DNA of 64,000 nt from Gilliamella sp. ESL0441 (GTDB lineage: Bacteria > Pseudomonadota > Gammaproteobacteria > Enterobacterales > Orbaceae): NCBI RefSeq assembly GCF_019469185.1, contig NZ_CP048264.1, positions 372,001 through 436,000 on the forward strand, given 5' to 3'. Positions 19,734-29,861 of the stretch are shown here, piece after piece. A model generated the notes under the pieces. It searched no databases, had not been told where the DNA came from, and worked only from the letters and a program-made list of their open reading frames with translations. Every line of letters starts with the position of its first letter. Positions within the stretch are counted from its first letter, which is position 1. Made by a program: the position numbers and the translations under genes.

Positions 19734-20246
19734 TTATTTCAATTTTTCATCCATGTTTTCATAGATTTTAATCGGCTTAATGGGAACTAAATCTCCATCT
19801 TTTACTTCACATACAGAATTATTACTGGAAACAACTATAATCTGCCCTCTTTCTAGTTTAAAATCTAAAAGAGCTAATGCTCCTTCTGAAGCTAAACCCA
19901 CATAATCCCTGGCATCTGGAGGAAATTCGTAATAAACTACTTTGTTATTATATACATATACAACTGTATTTGAGAATTCTTGAGCAATTCCATATTTCAA
20001 TTTAGGTATTTTTATTTTTTTGACATCAATATTTTTTTCTCGCATTAATATGATATACCTTCCACCAATACTGCCACTGATTAACCAAACTTCATCCCAT
20101 TTAAAATTAGTATAATCAGATAAGGTTATGGTTTTAGGATGATTGTTTTTTACATCTTTTAAAACCTTTTCTAAAGGTGTTTTGTTACAACTGGTTAATG
20201 TTACTATTGACATAAATGTGACTAATAGTAGGAGTATTTTTTTCAT
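19734..20246 (-). CDS. Lipoprotein, paralog 1 of a putative immunity family
   Basis: This is a 170 aa protein if started at the ATG at 20246, which gives a clean lipoprotein signal, MKKILLLLVTFMSIVTLTSC. An upstream in-frame ATG at 20282 would add 12 residues (MLRKKINLECQR) that spoil the signal. It shares DYTNFKWDEVWLISGSIGG and NNKVVYYEFPPD with the other two copies and ends PIKIYENMDEKLK. In another frame, the bases just upstream read LIWNAKE-stop, loosely like the end of the toxin tails, so a third, more decayed tail may precede it. Confidence 0.75.
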   Translation of the reverse strand: MKKILLLLVTFMSIVTLTSCNKTPLEKVLKDVKNNHPKTITLSDYTNFKWDEVWLISGSIGGRYIILMREKNIDVKKIKIPKLKYGIAQEFSNTVVYVYNNKVVYYEFPPDARDYVGLASEGALALLDFKLERGQIIVVSSNNSVCEVKDGDLVPIKPIKIYENMDEKLK

Positions 20247-20328
20247 TCTTTGGCATTCCAGATTAATTTTCTTTCGCAACACAGTTTTAAATACTCATTA
20301 ATACTACTATGAATTGTTTATTAAACAA

Positions 20329-20586
20329 ATGATAAGTGAGTGAAAAATATCAATCGATATCTCTTTTCTAGAAGGCAATAAATACAAAGTTCATATACTC
20401 AATGATTTTCCTATTAATGGACAACATCAAACTATTTTGATTTATTTCGATGTTATAAACGAATTGCTAATAAGTAAACAGGATGTTCTACTTTGTCGAT
20501 ATATCAAAAAGTACTCATATTTGATAAGTATTAACAAGGTATTTACGATACGAACTAAAATAATTGGTAAAAATAGCGTACAATAG
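20329..20586 (+). pseudogene. Possible decayed ORF upstream of tmk
   Basis: An ATG at 20329 is followed after four codons by TGA (20341-20343). The same frame then stays open for 80 codons to a TAG at 20584, reading NKYKVHILNDFPINGQHQ and later LLCRYIKKYSYL. Eighty open codons is long for noncoding DNA this AT-rich, so it may be a gene inactivated by an early stop. No family is recognised, and a chance ORF is quite possible. Otherwise the 350 bases between the lipoprotein genes and tmk hold nothing I can identify. Confidence 0.25.
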
Positions 20587-20632
20587 CGCAATGTTTACTC
20601 TTTCATCAGCTTAATTAGTTTAGGAAATAAGT

Positions 20633-21274
20633 ATGGCAGGCAAATTTATTGTCATCGAAGGTTTGGAAGGCGCCGGTAAAACGACTGCCATAAATACTGT
20701 TGCGCGTGTTTTGAATCAACATCATATTTGCGATCTGCAATTTACTCGTGAACCGGGTGGTACACCGATTGCTGAAGCGTTACGTGATATTATTAAAAAT
20801 GGTTTACAAAATGAACCACTAACCGATAAAGCCGAATTATTGATGTTATATGCTGCTCGTATTCAACTTATTGAAAACGTGATTAAACCTGCACTAAACA
20901 AAGGTAATTGGGTTATTGGTGATCGCCACGATTTATCAACACAAGCGTACCAAGGCGGAGGGCGCCAGCTTGATAGGCACTTTATTGAAACTTTAAAGAA
21001 ACAAGTTTTAGGGGATTTTAAACCCGATTTAACATTATATTTGGATATTGATCCAGAAATTGGCTTAATGCGAGCTAAATCACGTGGAGAATTAGATCGG
21101 ATTGAACAACAATCATTAGCATTTTTTAAACGTATACGTCAACGTTACTTAGAGCTCGCTAATCAAGATGCTACTATCATTACTATTGATGCTGCTCAAT
21201 CAATTGATGCGGTAACCCAGCAAATTGAAGAAATTTTAACTAAATGGTTAACAAGACAGGTTAATAACACATGA
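20633..21274 (+). CDS. tmk: Thymidylate kinase
   Basis: Tmk phosphorylates dTMP to dTDP in dTTP synthesis. The 213 aa protein has the P-loop GLEGAGKTT (residues 10-18), the DR(H) motif in [31 protein letters not shown] and a lid region with SRGELDRIE. Length and layout match E. coli Tmk. The stop overlaps the holB start by four bases (ATGA), as in the tmk-holB pair of many gammaproteobacteria. Confidence 0.96.
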   Translation: MAGKFIVIEGLEGAGKTTAINTVARVLNQHHICDLQFTREPGGTPIAEALRDIIKNGLQNEPLTDKAELLMLYAARIQLIENVIKPALNKGNWVIGDRHDLSTQAYQGGGRQLDRHFIETLKKQVLGDFKPDLTLYLDIDPEIGLMRAKSRGELDRIEQQSLAFFKRIRQRYLELANQDATIITIDAAQSIDAVTQQIEEILTKWLTRQVNNT

Positions 21275-22257
21275 TTTGGGATGACTATCCTTGGCTTACA
21301 ATGCCTTATCAGCAATTAGCAACGAGTATATTACAAAATCGTGCTCATCACGCGTTGTTAATTAATTATGTTCAGGGTAGTGGAGAGGATAAATTAATTA
21401 AAAGATTGGCTAATCGTTTATTGTGCCAAGCATCACAGAATTTAATGCCTTGTTTGCAATGTCATAGTTGTCAGCTATTTGTATCTCATCACCACCCTGA
21501 TTATTATCAAATAACGCCTGAGCAGGGTAAGCAGTCGATTGGTATCGACCAGATACGAAATATGACAGCGAAAGTTTACGAAAAATCACAGCAAGGTGGC
21601 AATAAAGTCATTTGGATAAAATATGCAGCATTAATGACAGAAGCAGCGGCTAATGCATTACTTAAAACATTAGAAGAACCACCTGCAAATACCTATTTTA
21701 TTTTAAGTGATGATCATAATAGTCATTTATTACCTACTATTCAAAGTCGTTGTTTTTCTTATTTTTTGCCGATTCCAAAACTTGAACAATCAGTAGATTG
21801 GTTAAAAAAACAACACGATAAGGTGTATAGTGATAATGAACTTGCTTCTGCGCTATTATTGAGCGAAAATGCACCACTAGCTGCAAAGTTTTTAATAGAA
21901 CCAGAAAGATGGCAGCAGCGTAAAATTTTTTGTGAAAACTTACTCAATGTGATTCCTAAAAATGATTATTGGTCACTAGCAGCTACGTTTGAGCATGAAA
22001 ATTTTTTAGACCGTGTTATTTGGTTTTGTGCGCTATTAAGCGATGCATTAAAAGCTAAACAAAAAACAGGACGATATATTATTAATCGAGATCAAGTACC
22101 TTTGATAAGATTATTGGCTACATTTAGCAATGAAAAGATTTTTTCGCTCTATGAACTTTGGTTGCACGCCAGACGCCAATTAATATCAATAACTGGTTTG
22201 AACAAAGAATTGATTGTTTATAATGTATTAGCTCAATCAGAGTTAATTTGTCAGTAA
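21271..22257 (+). CDS. holB: DNA polymerase III delta' subunit
   Basis: HolB is a clamp-loader subunit that helps place the beta clamp on DNA. It is 328 aa, with the Zn module [60 protein letters not shown] and the SRC-type sensor motif [10 protein letters not shown]. As usual for delta', the P-loop is degenerate ([10 protein letters not shown]). It is translationally coupled to tmk. In E. coli tatD (ycfH) follows; here an MBOAT gene does. Confidence 0.93.
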   Translation: MIWDDYPWLTMPYQQLATSILQNRAHHALLINYVQGSGEDKLIKRLANRLLCQASQNLMPCLQCHSCQLFVSHHHPDYYQITPEQGKQSIGIDQIRNMTAKVYEKSQQGGNKVIWIKYAALMTEAAANALLKTLEEPPANTYFILSDDHNSHLLPTIQSRCFSYFLPIPKLEQSVDWLKKQHDKVYSDNELASALLLSENAPLAAKFLIEPERWQQRKIFCENLLNVIPKNDYWSLAATFEHENFLDRVIWFCALLSDALKAKQKTGRYIINRDQVPLIRLLATFSNEKIFSLYELWLHARRQLISITGLNKELIVYNVLAQSELICQ

Positions 22258-22315
22258 TAGTGTTATTTTTTTAACAGAGTTTTATTTAAGTATAAGTTTA
22301 GTATAAAGGATTGTA

Positions 22316-23713
22316 GTGAGTTACTTATCTATTGAATTTGGGCTTTTTTTTATCTCTTTTTTGGCATTATATTGGGGATTAAATGCGTTTCCTAAAATTC
22401 AAAATTGGTTATTGTTAATTTCAAGTTATTTAATTGTTTTCAGTTATAGTTGGCAGTTTGCTACAATTCTTTTTGTTTATACCTGCATAATTTACTTATT
22501 TTCGATACTTATTTCATCATTAAAGCATGCCAAAACTTGGTTGATTATAGCAATAATTGTTGCAATAGCTAATTTAGCTGTATTCAAATATTTTGATTTC
22601 TTTAGACATGAGCTACAAACTTTACTTAATTATTTAAATATTCCCATACTTATACCATTAGTCTCAGTATTGATTCCTATTGGTATTTCTTTTTATACTT
22701 TTCATTCAGTAAGTTATTTAGTTTCAATAAGGAAACGAGAAATCGCCGTTGCCAATTTTTGGGATTTTGCGCTTTTTTTATCATTCTTTCCTAGTATTAT
22801 TGCTGGACCTATCAATCGAGCAAAAGATTTTTTGCCTCAAATTACAGTTAATCAACCCCGTCAAATTATTGAGCCTTATCGTGCATTGATGTTGATTGTT
22901 GTTTCAATCATTAAGGTTTACTGTTTGGGGGAATTAATAAATGAAAACTGGGTTAAACCAATATTTGCTAATCCCTTCGAATTTAATAGTCTGGATTTAT
23001 TTGTTGGGCTTTATGCGTATGCAATTCAGATCTATCTAAATTTTTCAGGTTATACTGACTTAGTCACCGGTATTTCGTTATTATTAGGTTTTCGTCTTCC
23101 TATAAATTTCAATTTTCCTTATTTATCATTAAATTTAAGGCAATTTTGGGAACGTTGGCATATCAGTTTATCAAGTTGGATTCGTGATTATATTTATATT
23201 CCTCTTGGCGGAAATCGCAAGGGATTTATACGTACGCAAATTAATGTGCTATTAGCAATGTTACTATCTGGTTTATGGCATGGTTCCGGTCTTAATTTTG
23301 TTATTTGGGGAGCTTGCCACGGTATAGGTATCGTTGTGTTAAATGTGGGTGATCGGTACTTAGGTCGAGAATACCTCATAAAACGTTTTTCTTGTATTGC
23401 CCGATTGATAACTTGGCATTATGTCTGCTTTACATGGCTATTTTTTTATTGTGTCACTTTATCCGATGCCATGGATTATTTAACAGCATTAACGCATAAC
23501 TTTGCGATAAAGTCGCAATACTGGCAAGCATTTTTAATAATCATCGTTATTTATATAATTTACCCAAAATGTAAACATCTTCCGGTGTTGTTTACAACAC
23601 TACTTATAAGATTAAATAAGTTATTTTTACCGTTTATATTTATTTTTATATTATGGTTAGCTATCTATTTTGCACCATCAGGTATGCCAAATTTTATTTA
23701 TGCCAATTTTTAA
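22316..23713 (+). CDS. MBOAT-family O-acyltransferase (AlgI/PatA type)
   Basis: This is a polytopic inner-membrane acyltransferase that would move acetyl groups across the membrane for transfer to a periplasmic polymer. It is 465 aa with many hydrophobic segments. It shows the family core ISFYTFHSVSYLVSIRK, FFPSIIAGPINRAKDFLPQ, FSGYTDLVTGISLLLGF, NFPYLSLNLRQFWERWHISL and the presumed active-site region LSGLWHGSGLNFVIWGACHG with two His. The start is GTG at 22316, with AAAGGA six bases upstream. Two SGNH-domain genes follow on the same strand. That set matches peptidoglycan O-acetyltransferase (PatA/PatB) or alginate-type (AlgI/AlgX) cassettes; the acceptor is unknown. Confidence 0.87.
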   Translation: MSYLSIEFGLFFISFLALYWGLNAFPKIQNWLLLISSYLIVFSYSWQFATILFVYTCIIYLFSILISSLKHAKTWLIIAIIVAIANLAVFKYFDFFRHELQTLLNYLNIPILIPLVSVLIPIGISFYTFHSVSYLVSIRKREIAVANFWDFALFLSFFPSIIAGPINRAKDFLPQITVNQPRQIIEPYRALMLIVVSIIKVYCLGELINENWVKPIFANPFEFNSLDLFVGLYAYAIQIYLNFSGYTDLVTGISLLLGFRLPINFNFPYLSLNLRQFWERWHISLSSWIRDYIYIPLGGNRKGFIRTQINVLLAMLLSGLWHGSGLNFVIWGACHGIGIVVLNVGDRYLGREYLIKRFSCIARLITWHYVCFTWLFFYCVTLSDAMDYLTALTHNFAIKSQYWQAFLIIIVIYIIYPKCKHLPVLFTTLLIRLNKLFLPFIFIFILWLAIYFAPSGMPNFIYANF

Positions 23714-23774
23714 TAATCGTTGTTAAGATTAATAAAATATAAACATAGGGTTAAAAAGTAAGTTGAAGAAGTGT

Positions 23775-24980
23775 ATGAAAACAAATAAAGATATCTCAGT
23801 TACAGTTGAAAAAACGCTACCTACCTGGTATATCGTTATGATGTTATTTTTTATAGCTTTATGTTTAATAACCATTTTTCATAAGTCCATATTAGTCTAT
23901 TGTCAGCAGACGTATCATGATGATTTTTACTATTTAATAAAACTTTTAGAAAAAAATTCAATTATTCAGAATGTTAAAGATATGAATAATGATGATTCCG
24001 ATGTCGATGAAAAAGGTAACGCTTTGATAATTAGTGATAACGATTTAATAGAACCTAATGTCATCACGAATCCAATTCAAAAAAAACATGAGCGGAAACC
24101 TGTAAATCAGAGTGATAAGATTTCGAATTTAAATAATAATAAAAGTATTGTTCACAATATGTCTTCTCAAGATATATTAAGTCAGTTGGTTAAAATAACA
24201 AATGATATACTTGCTAATAACAACCTAAAAGATAATAAAACAACTAAGATTGCCATAAAAGCATCCAAAAAACCGGTTGAAAAGCATGTGTATAAGACTT
24301 CAGAAAATGATGAGTTATCACTGATAACCTTAAATCAGAAAGATAGGGTGCTTTTTGCTGGGGATTCTTTAATGCAAGGGGTTGCACCATATGTTAAAAA
24401 AATGTTATTTAAACAATATAAGATAGAAAGTATTAATTTAAGTAAACAGAGCACTGGACTGGCTTATCCAAAAGCCTTCAACTGGCCTAAAACTATCAAT
24501 GATAGCTTAGTTGCAAATCCATCTATTAAATTGTTAGTGATGTTTTTAGGACCTAATGATCCTTGGGATTTTGCGGTAAAGGGATATGCTAAATACGCAA
24601 AATTTAAATCTGAATTGTGGGAAGAGCAATATCGTTTACGAATCGTATCTATTTTGGAAATTGCTAAACAAAACCATGTTCACGTTCTCTGGCTAGCTCC
24701 TCCTTGCATGCGTAAACCAAAATTAAATGATGGAATGATTTATTTAACTCAATTATATAAATCAGAAGTGGAAAAAGCTCAGCAACATTTTCTCGAAACT
24801 AATGAATTATTAGGTTGCGATTATGATGAATTTAAAAGTTTTATTGAGACTGAGAAACAAAAAGTTAAAGTAAGAGTTGATGATGGTATTCATTTCACTC
24901 CAACTGGTCAAAAAATCTTAGCCGAAGCTATTATGAAACAAATCACAATCGAAGAATTAGAGGATACTCAAATTGATTAG
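23775..24980 (+). CDS. Membrane-anchored SGNH/GDSL hydrolase-like protein
   Basis: The start used is ATG at 23775 (MKTNKDISV); a TTG four codons upstream is the alternative. One N-terminal membrane helix (WYIVMMLFFIALCLITIF) is followed by about 130 polar, Asn/Lys/Asp-rich residues that look like a periplasmic linker. The SGNH domain then shows block I LFAGDSLMQGV, LGPNDPWDF for the Gly/Asn blocks and the C-terminal VDDGIHFTPTGQ with the catalytic Asp and His. This is like the soluble transferase or esterase partner of an MBOAT protein. The stop overlaps the next gene by eight bases. Confidence 0.8.
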   Translation: MKTNKDISVTVEKTLPTWYIVMMLFFIALCLITIFHKSILVYCQQTYHDDFYYLIKLLEKNSIIQNVKDMNNDDSDVDEKGNALIISDNDLIEPNVITNPIQKKHERKPVNQSDKISNLNNNKSIVHNMSSQDILSQLVKITNDILANNNLKDNKTTKIAIKASKKPVEKHVYKTSENDELSLITLNQKDRVLFAGDSLMQGVAPYVKKMLFKQYKIESINLSKQSTGLAYPKAFNWPKTINDSLVANPSIKLLVMFLGPNDPWDFAVKGYAKYAKFKSELWEEQYRLRIVSILEIAKQNHVHVLWLAPPCMRKPKLNDGMIYLTQLYKSEVEKAQQHFLETNELLGCDYDEFKSFIETEKQKVKVRVDDGIHFTPTGQKILAEAIMKQITIEELEDTQID

Positions 24981-26151
24981 ATTTTTTAAATATATTATTT
25001 CGATATTTATGGTGAGTTTCTCAGTTGCTTGTAGCGTAGCTGAAAGTAAACCAAGTTCTTCATCTGGTGTGATTGATTTTGGTGATCCAAATGCTAAACA
25101 ATTTGCCACTCAATTAAAATCATTATTAAAAAATAAAAAATCTAATAAAGTTATTAATATTATTCAGTTTGGTGATTCTCATACAGCGGCGGATTTTTTT
25201 ACGGGTGAATTTAGAACGTTAATGCAAAAAAAATATGGTGATGCAGGTATTGGTTGGATTACACCTATTGCAATCAAAGGGCAAAATCATATAGGGGTGA
25301 ATTGGAATAGCAAACATTGGGAAGTATTAAGTAGCCGAGTATTAAGTAATATTGATTTCCCTATGGGTGGATTTATTGCTAAACCAATAAAGGATACCGC
25401 GACAATTCAAATTACGCCAAAAATACAAGATAATCAAATTTGGCAAATGAAAATAAGTTTTAAAATATTAGAAGATATGACTAATCCTTTTAATATTCTT
25501 GATGCTAATAAAAGAAAAATTAATTATAGTGCAGTATCAAAAAAAGATGTCTGGCAAACTACATCATTTAAATCCCACCTTCCAATTGTGATAAATGGAA
25601 AAGAAAATACAGAAATCGGAGGGGTTTGGTTAACACGTGAAAAAAAATCTGGAGTGACTGTTTCGGCAATTGGCTCTAATGGGGCGAAGCAGACAATATG
25701 GCAAAAATGGAGCCCAAATTGGTATAAAGAGTTGTCTTCCTCTCAGGTTGATTTGGTGATTTTAGAATATGGTACGAATGAAAGTTTTGATGAAACACTT
25801 GATGCTAATGAATATCGTACTAATTTAGTAAATAATATTCGTAAAATTAGGAAGTTATTGCCTAAAGTTTCAATTTTATTGATCTCACCACCAGATACGA
25901 TGATCAATGAAAATGAAATACCTAAATCCTATAACTTAGTTAAGCATATTCAACAACAAGTTGCAAAATCAGAAAAGACGCTATTTTGGGATTGGCAAGC
26001 AGCAATGGGTGGAAAAAAGTCAGTGATAAGTTGGCAAAAGCAGGGGCTTGCTCGACAAGATTTAGTACATCAAACCTTGCAAGGCTATAAAGAAAGTGCC
26101 AAAATCTTTTATAATGATTTAAATGAGTTTGTTAAAAAAAATAGCGATTAG
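24973..26151 (+). CDS. Second SGNH-domain protein of the O-acetylation cassette
   Basis: The 392 aa exported protein has a hydrophobic start and Cys at about 20 (SVAC, a weak lipobox, so possibly a lipoprotein). SGNH block I is [16 protein letters not shown], followed by [11 protein letters not shown]. Later motifs are [12 protein letters not shown] (Gly/Asn block) and [13 protein letters not shown] with the likely catalytic Asp/His. GDSHTA is the form that I recall in PatB- and Ape-type peptidoglycan O-acetyltransferases and esterases. It overlaps the previous gene and precedes pyrF by 26 bases. Confidence 0.8.
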   Translation: MIRFFKYIISIFMVSFSVACSVAESKPSSSSGVIDFGDPNAKQFATQLKSLLKNKKSNKVINIIQFGDSHTAADFFTGEFRTLMQKKYGDAGIGWITPIAIKGQNHIGVNWNSKHWEVLSSRVLSNIDFPMGGFIAKPIKDTATIQITPKIQDNQIWQMKISFKILEDMTNPFNILDANKRKINYSAVSKKDVWQTTSFKSHLPIVINGKENTEIGGVWLTREKKSGVTVSAIGSNGAKQTIWQKWSPNWYKELSSSQVDLVILEYGTNESFDETLDANEYRTNLVNNIRKIRKLLPKVSILLISPPDTMINENEIPKSYNLVKHIQQQVAKSEKTLFWDWQAAMGGKKSVISWQKQGLARQDLVHQTLQGYKESAKIFYNDLNEFVKKNSD

Positions 26152-26177
26152 TTATTAATAAAAGGAATAAATCTGTT

Positions 26178-26882
26178 ATGTCTTCACCTATTATCGTTGC
26201 TGTTGATTTTGCTGATGTTAAATCAGCATGGAATTTTATTGATCGTGTTGAGCCAAACGATTGTCGTTTGAAAATTGGCAAAGAACTTTTTACGCATGCC
26301 GGCCCCGATTTTATTAAACAGATTATGAATAAAGGCTTCGATGTTTTTTTGGATCTTAAATTTCATGATATTCCAAATACTGTAGCTAAAGCTATTAACG
26401 CAGCGGCTGATTTAGGTGTTTGGATGACCAATGTTCATGCTAGTGGTGGCGCTCGGATGATGGAAGCGGCTAAAGATGCACTCTATCCATATGGTAAAGA
26501 TGCGCCTCTTTTAATTGCGGTAACTGTTTTAACCAGTATGGAGGCGGTGGATCTTCAAGAAATTGGAATTCATGTATCGCCTTTGGAACAAGCCACTAAA
26601 TTAGCTTTGTTAGCCAAAAATTGTGGGCTTGATGGTGTAGTTTGTTCAGCTAAAGAAGTGCAAAGTTTTAGAACTCGCTTAGGAAGTGATTTCAAGCTAG
26701 TGACGCCTGGTATAAGACCCGCCGGTTCTAATCCAGATGATCAGCGTCGAATTATGACACCACAACGTGCGCAAGCGGCTGGTTCCGATTATCTCGTTAT
26801 TGGTCGTCCAATCACGCAAGCAGAAGATCCTTCTTCAGCATTACAAGATATTTTATCAACCCTTGATTTAAGTAAGAGTTAA
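26178..26882 (+). CDS. pyrF: Orotidine 5'-phosphate decarboxylase
   Basis: PyrF makes UMP from OMP, the last step of de novo pyrimidine synthesis. It is 234 aa, with the catalytic loop [17 protein letters not shown] (Asp-Lys-Asp pattern), Lys in [30 protein letters not shown] and the phosphate-binding [14 protein letters not shown]. Length and motifs match E. coli PyrF. It is four bases upstream of yciH, the same pair as in E. coli. Confidence 0.96.
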   Translation: MSSPIIVAVDFADVKSAWNFIDRVEPNDCRLKIGKELFTHAGPDFIKQIMNKGFDVFLDLKFHDIPNTVAKAINAAADLGVWMTNVHASGGARMMEAAKDALYPYGKDAPLLIAVTVLTSMEAVDLQEIGIHVSPLEQATKLALLAKNCGLDGVVCSAKEVQSFRTRLGSDFKLVTPGIRPAGSNPDDQRRIMTPQRAQAAGSDYLVIGRPITQAEDPSSALQDILSTLDLSKS

Positions 26883-26886
26883 TTTA

Positions 26887-27210
26887 ATGATGTCTGATAA
26901 CCCACTTGTTTATTCAACCGATCAAGGTCGAATTAAATCGGTTGAAGTAAAAGAATCTCGACCAAAAGGGGATGGGATTATTCGAATCCAACGCCAAACA
27001 TCAGGACGGAAAGGCAAAGGTGTGTGTGTGATTTCAGGATTTGATTTTGACGATGCCCAACTGCAAAAATTAGCAGCAGAACTTAAAAAACGCTGTGGTT
27101 GTGGTGGTGCAGTTAAAGAAGGCTGTATTGAAATTCAAGGTGATAAACGCGATTTACTCAAATCATTGCTAGAAGATAAAGGCTTTAAAGTTAAGCTAGC
27201 AGGTGGTTAA
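26887..27210 (+). CDS. yciH: SUI1/eIF1-family translation factor YciH
   Basis: The 107 aa protein has the SUI1 fold: RIQRQTSGRKGKGVCVISGF, LAAELKKRCGCGGAVKEGCIEIQGDKRD and the final LLEDKGFKVKLAGG. This family resembles eukaryotic eIF1 and can influence start-site selection. Two ATGs are adjacent at the start (26887 and 26890). It is co-transcribed with pyrF and ends before a strong hairpin. Confidence 0.94.
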   Translation: MMSDNPLVYSTDQGRIKSVEVKESRPKGDGIIRIQRQTSGRKGKGVCVISGFDFDDAQLQKLAAELKKRCGCGGAVKEGCIEIQGDKRDLLKSLLEDKGFKVKLAGG

Positions 27211-27224
27211 GTTATTGTAATAGT

Positions 27225-27254
27225 ATTTACTCCCACTAACCAATGGGAGTAAAT
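27225..27254. terminator. Bidirectional terminator between yciH and tmaR
   Basis: ATTTACTCCCA (27225-27235) pairs with TGGGAGTAAAT (27244-27254) around an 8-base loop. It lies between convergent yciH (+) and tmaR (minus), with A/T-rich flanks on both sides. Confidence 0.8.
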
Positions 27255-27264
27255 AATTTGAGTA

Positions 27265-27585
27265 TCAGTGAGAACGGTAGCTACGCATTTTGTTGCTGAT
27301 TTCACGGCGTTCTTTTGAAATTTCTGCATTTTTGATAATATAATCGTCAACGCGATCATCATAATCACTTTTCATATTAGCAATAATCGCTTGAAGTTCA
27401 TCATAAGTCATATCTGGTTTTATATAATCACTTAAATTTTCAAGTAATAATACTCGTTTTTGATTATCTCGAATTTTTTTCTCATTGTCTGAGATTTCAC
27501 GTTTTAATTTATTTAAACGACGTGATAAACGAATATATTCTAATACATCTTGAAATGATGGTGCGGCAGTTTTTTCCTTGTCCAT
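27265..27585 (-). CDS. tmaR: PTS-associated polar protein TmaR (YeeX, DUF496)
   Basis: The 106 aa, largely helical, charged protein is nearly collinear with E. coli Yee[41 protein letters not shown] and [20 protein letters not shown]. In E. coli TmaR clusters at one pole and controls the activity of PTS Enzyme I. The pattern predicts a long coiled coil. A single-gene unit is likely, with the terminator just after it. Confidence 0.92.
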   Translation of the reverse strand: MDKEKTAAPSFQDVLEYIRLSRRLNKLKREISDNEKKIRDNQKRVLLLENLSDYIKPDMTYDELQAIIANMKSDYDDRVDDYIIKNAEISKERREISNKMRSYRSH

Positions 27586-27874
27586 CTATAACCCCTTATT
27601 TCTAAAAAATTGAAAAAACACATTAATACTAATTATATACTAATAAATTTATAGATGATAATTAAATCTGTTATAGTTTTTTGTAACTTTTGAGCCGTAT
27701 ATAGTATTAAATTAATTAAATTTCAATAAGTTGATATCCTTCAATTTAAACACTGTTTTAGTCGAAATTGCTAATTATTTTCATTAGCCGTTCTTGATAA
27801 AAAACATCAATACTTATTATTTCGTTTTGAATTTACGAGATTAGTTATTTTGAATAACTTATCACTCAGATGAA
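27586..27874. other. Intergenic region between tmaR and ubiD
   Basis: About 290 bases of very AT-rich DNA lie upstream of tmaR (minus) and downstream of ubiD (minus). The tmaR promoter must be here. I see no reading frame, repeat or convincing hairpin. Confidence 0.3.
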
Positions 27875-29338
27875 CTACAAGCCAAGTTTATCCCATATTT
27901 CATCAATATAAGCTACGATTTTTGTGTCTTTTTTGATGATTTTTCCCCATTCTCGCTGAGTTTCACCTTGCCATTTATTGGTCGCATCTAATCCCATTTT
28001 TGAGCCAAGCCCTGAAACAGGCGAAGCAAAATCTAAATAATCAATCGGCGTATTATCAATAAATGTAGTATCACGATGAGGATCCATACGCGTTGAAATA
28101 GCCCACATAACATCTTTCCAGTCACGGGCATTGATATCATCATCACACACAATAACAAATTTGGTATACATAAATTGGCGTAAGTAAGACCAAACGCCCA
28201 TCATGACTCGTTTAGCATGACCAGGATACTGTTTTTTTATGGTGACTATCGCAATCCGATAAGAACATCCTTCTGGCGGTAAATAAAAATCGACAATTTC
28301 AGGAAATTGTTTTTGTAAAATAGGGATAAAGACTTCATTTAAAGCGAGTCCCATTACGGCCGGTTCATCAGGTGGACGACCCGTATAGGTAGAATGATAA
28401 ATCGCATCTTTTCGGCGAGTTAAATGCGTCACCGTGAAAACAGCAAATTTTTCGACCTCATTATAATAACCAGTATGGTCGCCATAAGGACCTTCTGGCG
28501 CCAATTCATTCGGATCGATATAGCCTTCTAAAATAATTTCAGCCGATGCCGGTACGTCTAATTCATTGGATAGCGATTTTACCACTTCAGTGCGACTATT
28601 GCGTAGTAGACCGGCAAAGGCATATTCTGGTAGTGTATCGGGTACTGGTGTAACAGCACTTAAAATGGTTGCTGGATCAGCACCAATTGCAACACTAACT
28701 GGGAATTTTTCATTAGGGTGTGTTTGTTGCCATTCTGCAAAATCAAGCGCCCCACCACGATGAGATAGCCAGCGCATAATCAACTTATTCTTACCTAATA
28801 ATTGTAAGCGATAAACACCGACATTTTGTCTTTCTTTATAAGGACCTTTCGTTATGGTTAGTCCCCAGGAAAGAAGTGGTGCAACATCATCAGGCCAACA
28901 GTGCATGATAGGTAAACGAGTTAAATCAACCTCTTCATTTTTAAAAATTAGTTCTTGGCAAGGTGCAGAAGATCGCCGTTTTACTGGCATATTTAGTATC
29001 TGTTTATATTTGGGTAATACATTAAAAAATTGTTTAATACCTTTTGGTGGTTCTGGTTCACGCAAAAAAGCTAATAACTCACCGATTTTACGAAGTTGCG
29101 ATGTGTCTTCTTGGCCCATTCCAATTGCAACACGCTTCGCTGTTCCAAATAAGTTACAGAGCACCGGCATATCATAACCTACAGGGTTTTCGAATAATAA
29201 GGCAGGGCCTTGGGAACGCAACACGCGATCTGCAATTTCGGTCATTTCCAAATAAGGATTAACAGGATAGGTAATTCGTTTTAACTCACCTTGTTCTTCA
29301 AGATAAGTTAAAAAATCACGAAAATCGGTAAAATTCAT
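27875..29338 (-). CDS. ubiD: 4-hydroxy-3-polyprenylbenzoate decarboxylase UbiD
   Basis: UbiD is the prenylated-FMN-dependent decarboxylase of ubiquinone synthesis. It is 487 aa, with [17 protein letters not shown], the cofactor/metal region [35 protein letters not shown] with family-typical acidic residues, and [28 protein letters not shown]. Length matches E. coli UbiD. It needs the UbiX flavin prenyltransferase, which is not in this window. It appears to be transcribed alone on the minus strand. Confidence 0.95.
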   Translation of the reverse strand: MNFTDFRDFLTYLEEQGELKRITYPVNPYLEMTEIADRVLRSQGPALLFENPVGYDMPVLCNLFGTAKRVAIGMGQEDTSQLRKIGELLAFLREPEPPKGIKQFFNVLPKYKQILNMPVKRRSSAPCQELIFKNEEVDLTRLPIMHCWPDDVAPLLSWGLTITKGPYKERQNVGVYRLQLLGKNKLIMRWLSHRGGALDFAEWQQTHPNEKFPVSVAIGADPATILSAVTPVPDTLPEYAFAGLLRNSRTEVVKSLSNELDVPASAEIILEGYIDPNELAPEGPYGDHTGYYNEVEKFAVFTVTHLTRRKDAIYHSTYTGRPPDEPAVMGLALNEVFIPILQKQFPEIVDFYLPPEGCSYRIAIVTIKKQYPGHAKRVMMGVWSYLRQFMYTKFVIVCDDDINARDWKDVMWAISTRMDPHRDTTFIDNTPIDYLDFASPVSGLGSKMGLDATNKWQGETQREWGKIIKKDTKIVAYIDEIWDKLGL

Positions 29339-29423
29339 AAAATAATTACTCCCTATTAAACTGCTTTTTTAAAAGATTAAAGCGAGTTTAACATCCTAAA
29401 TGTTAAAGTTATTTTGTTATCAA

Positions 29424-29840
29424 CTAATCAGTGTAAAAATTTTCACTATAGATAGGGATTTCTTGATTAGCGTTACATCCAACAATTTTAGGTAATAATG
29501 TTTCAAATTGTTGTTGATTTATATTGGTAAATTTATTTTCATCAACTTGATAAAAAAGATATAGAGAATTTTGATCTTTTAATTGAAAAGAAGCAAGCCA
29601 ATAATTTCTATCCTCACTATTATCATTAGTGAAAATTTTTATGACAGTGTTTTCTCGTATATCAGGTTGATTATATAATTGATGATCAATAATATTTTCA
29701 ACAATTTGAGAATCACTTTCATCAAAGATGATATAGTTCATTTTATAAATTTTGCACTGTTTTAAGTTTATTTCTGCCTGACTGTTGGGTATAAAAAGCA
29801 ATAAGCTGAACAATATAGCTACATACTGATTTAACTTCAT
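29424..29840 (-). CDS. Small secreted protein of unknown function
   Basis: The 138 aa protein starts with a signal peptide (MKLNQYVAILFSLLLFIPNSQA, cleavage after QA). The mature part contains two Cys (LKQCKIYKM near the start, VGCNAN near the end) that could form a disulfide. I do not recognise a family. It is 21 bases downstream of nudB on the same strand and may be in the aspS-nudB transcript. Confidence 0.65.
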   Translation of the reverse strand: MKLNQYVAILFSLLLFIPNSQAEINLKQCKIYKMNYIIFDESDSQIVENIIDHQLYNQPDIRENTVIKIFTNDNSEDRNYWLASFQLKDQNSLYLFYQVDENKFTNINQQQFETLLPKIVGCNANQEIPIYSENFYTD

Positions 29841-29861
29841 TTTAACTCCTTACACTTTACC

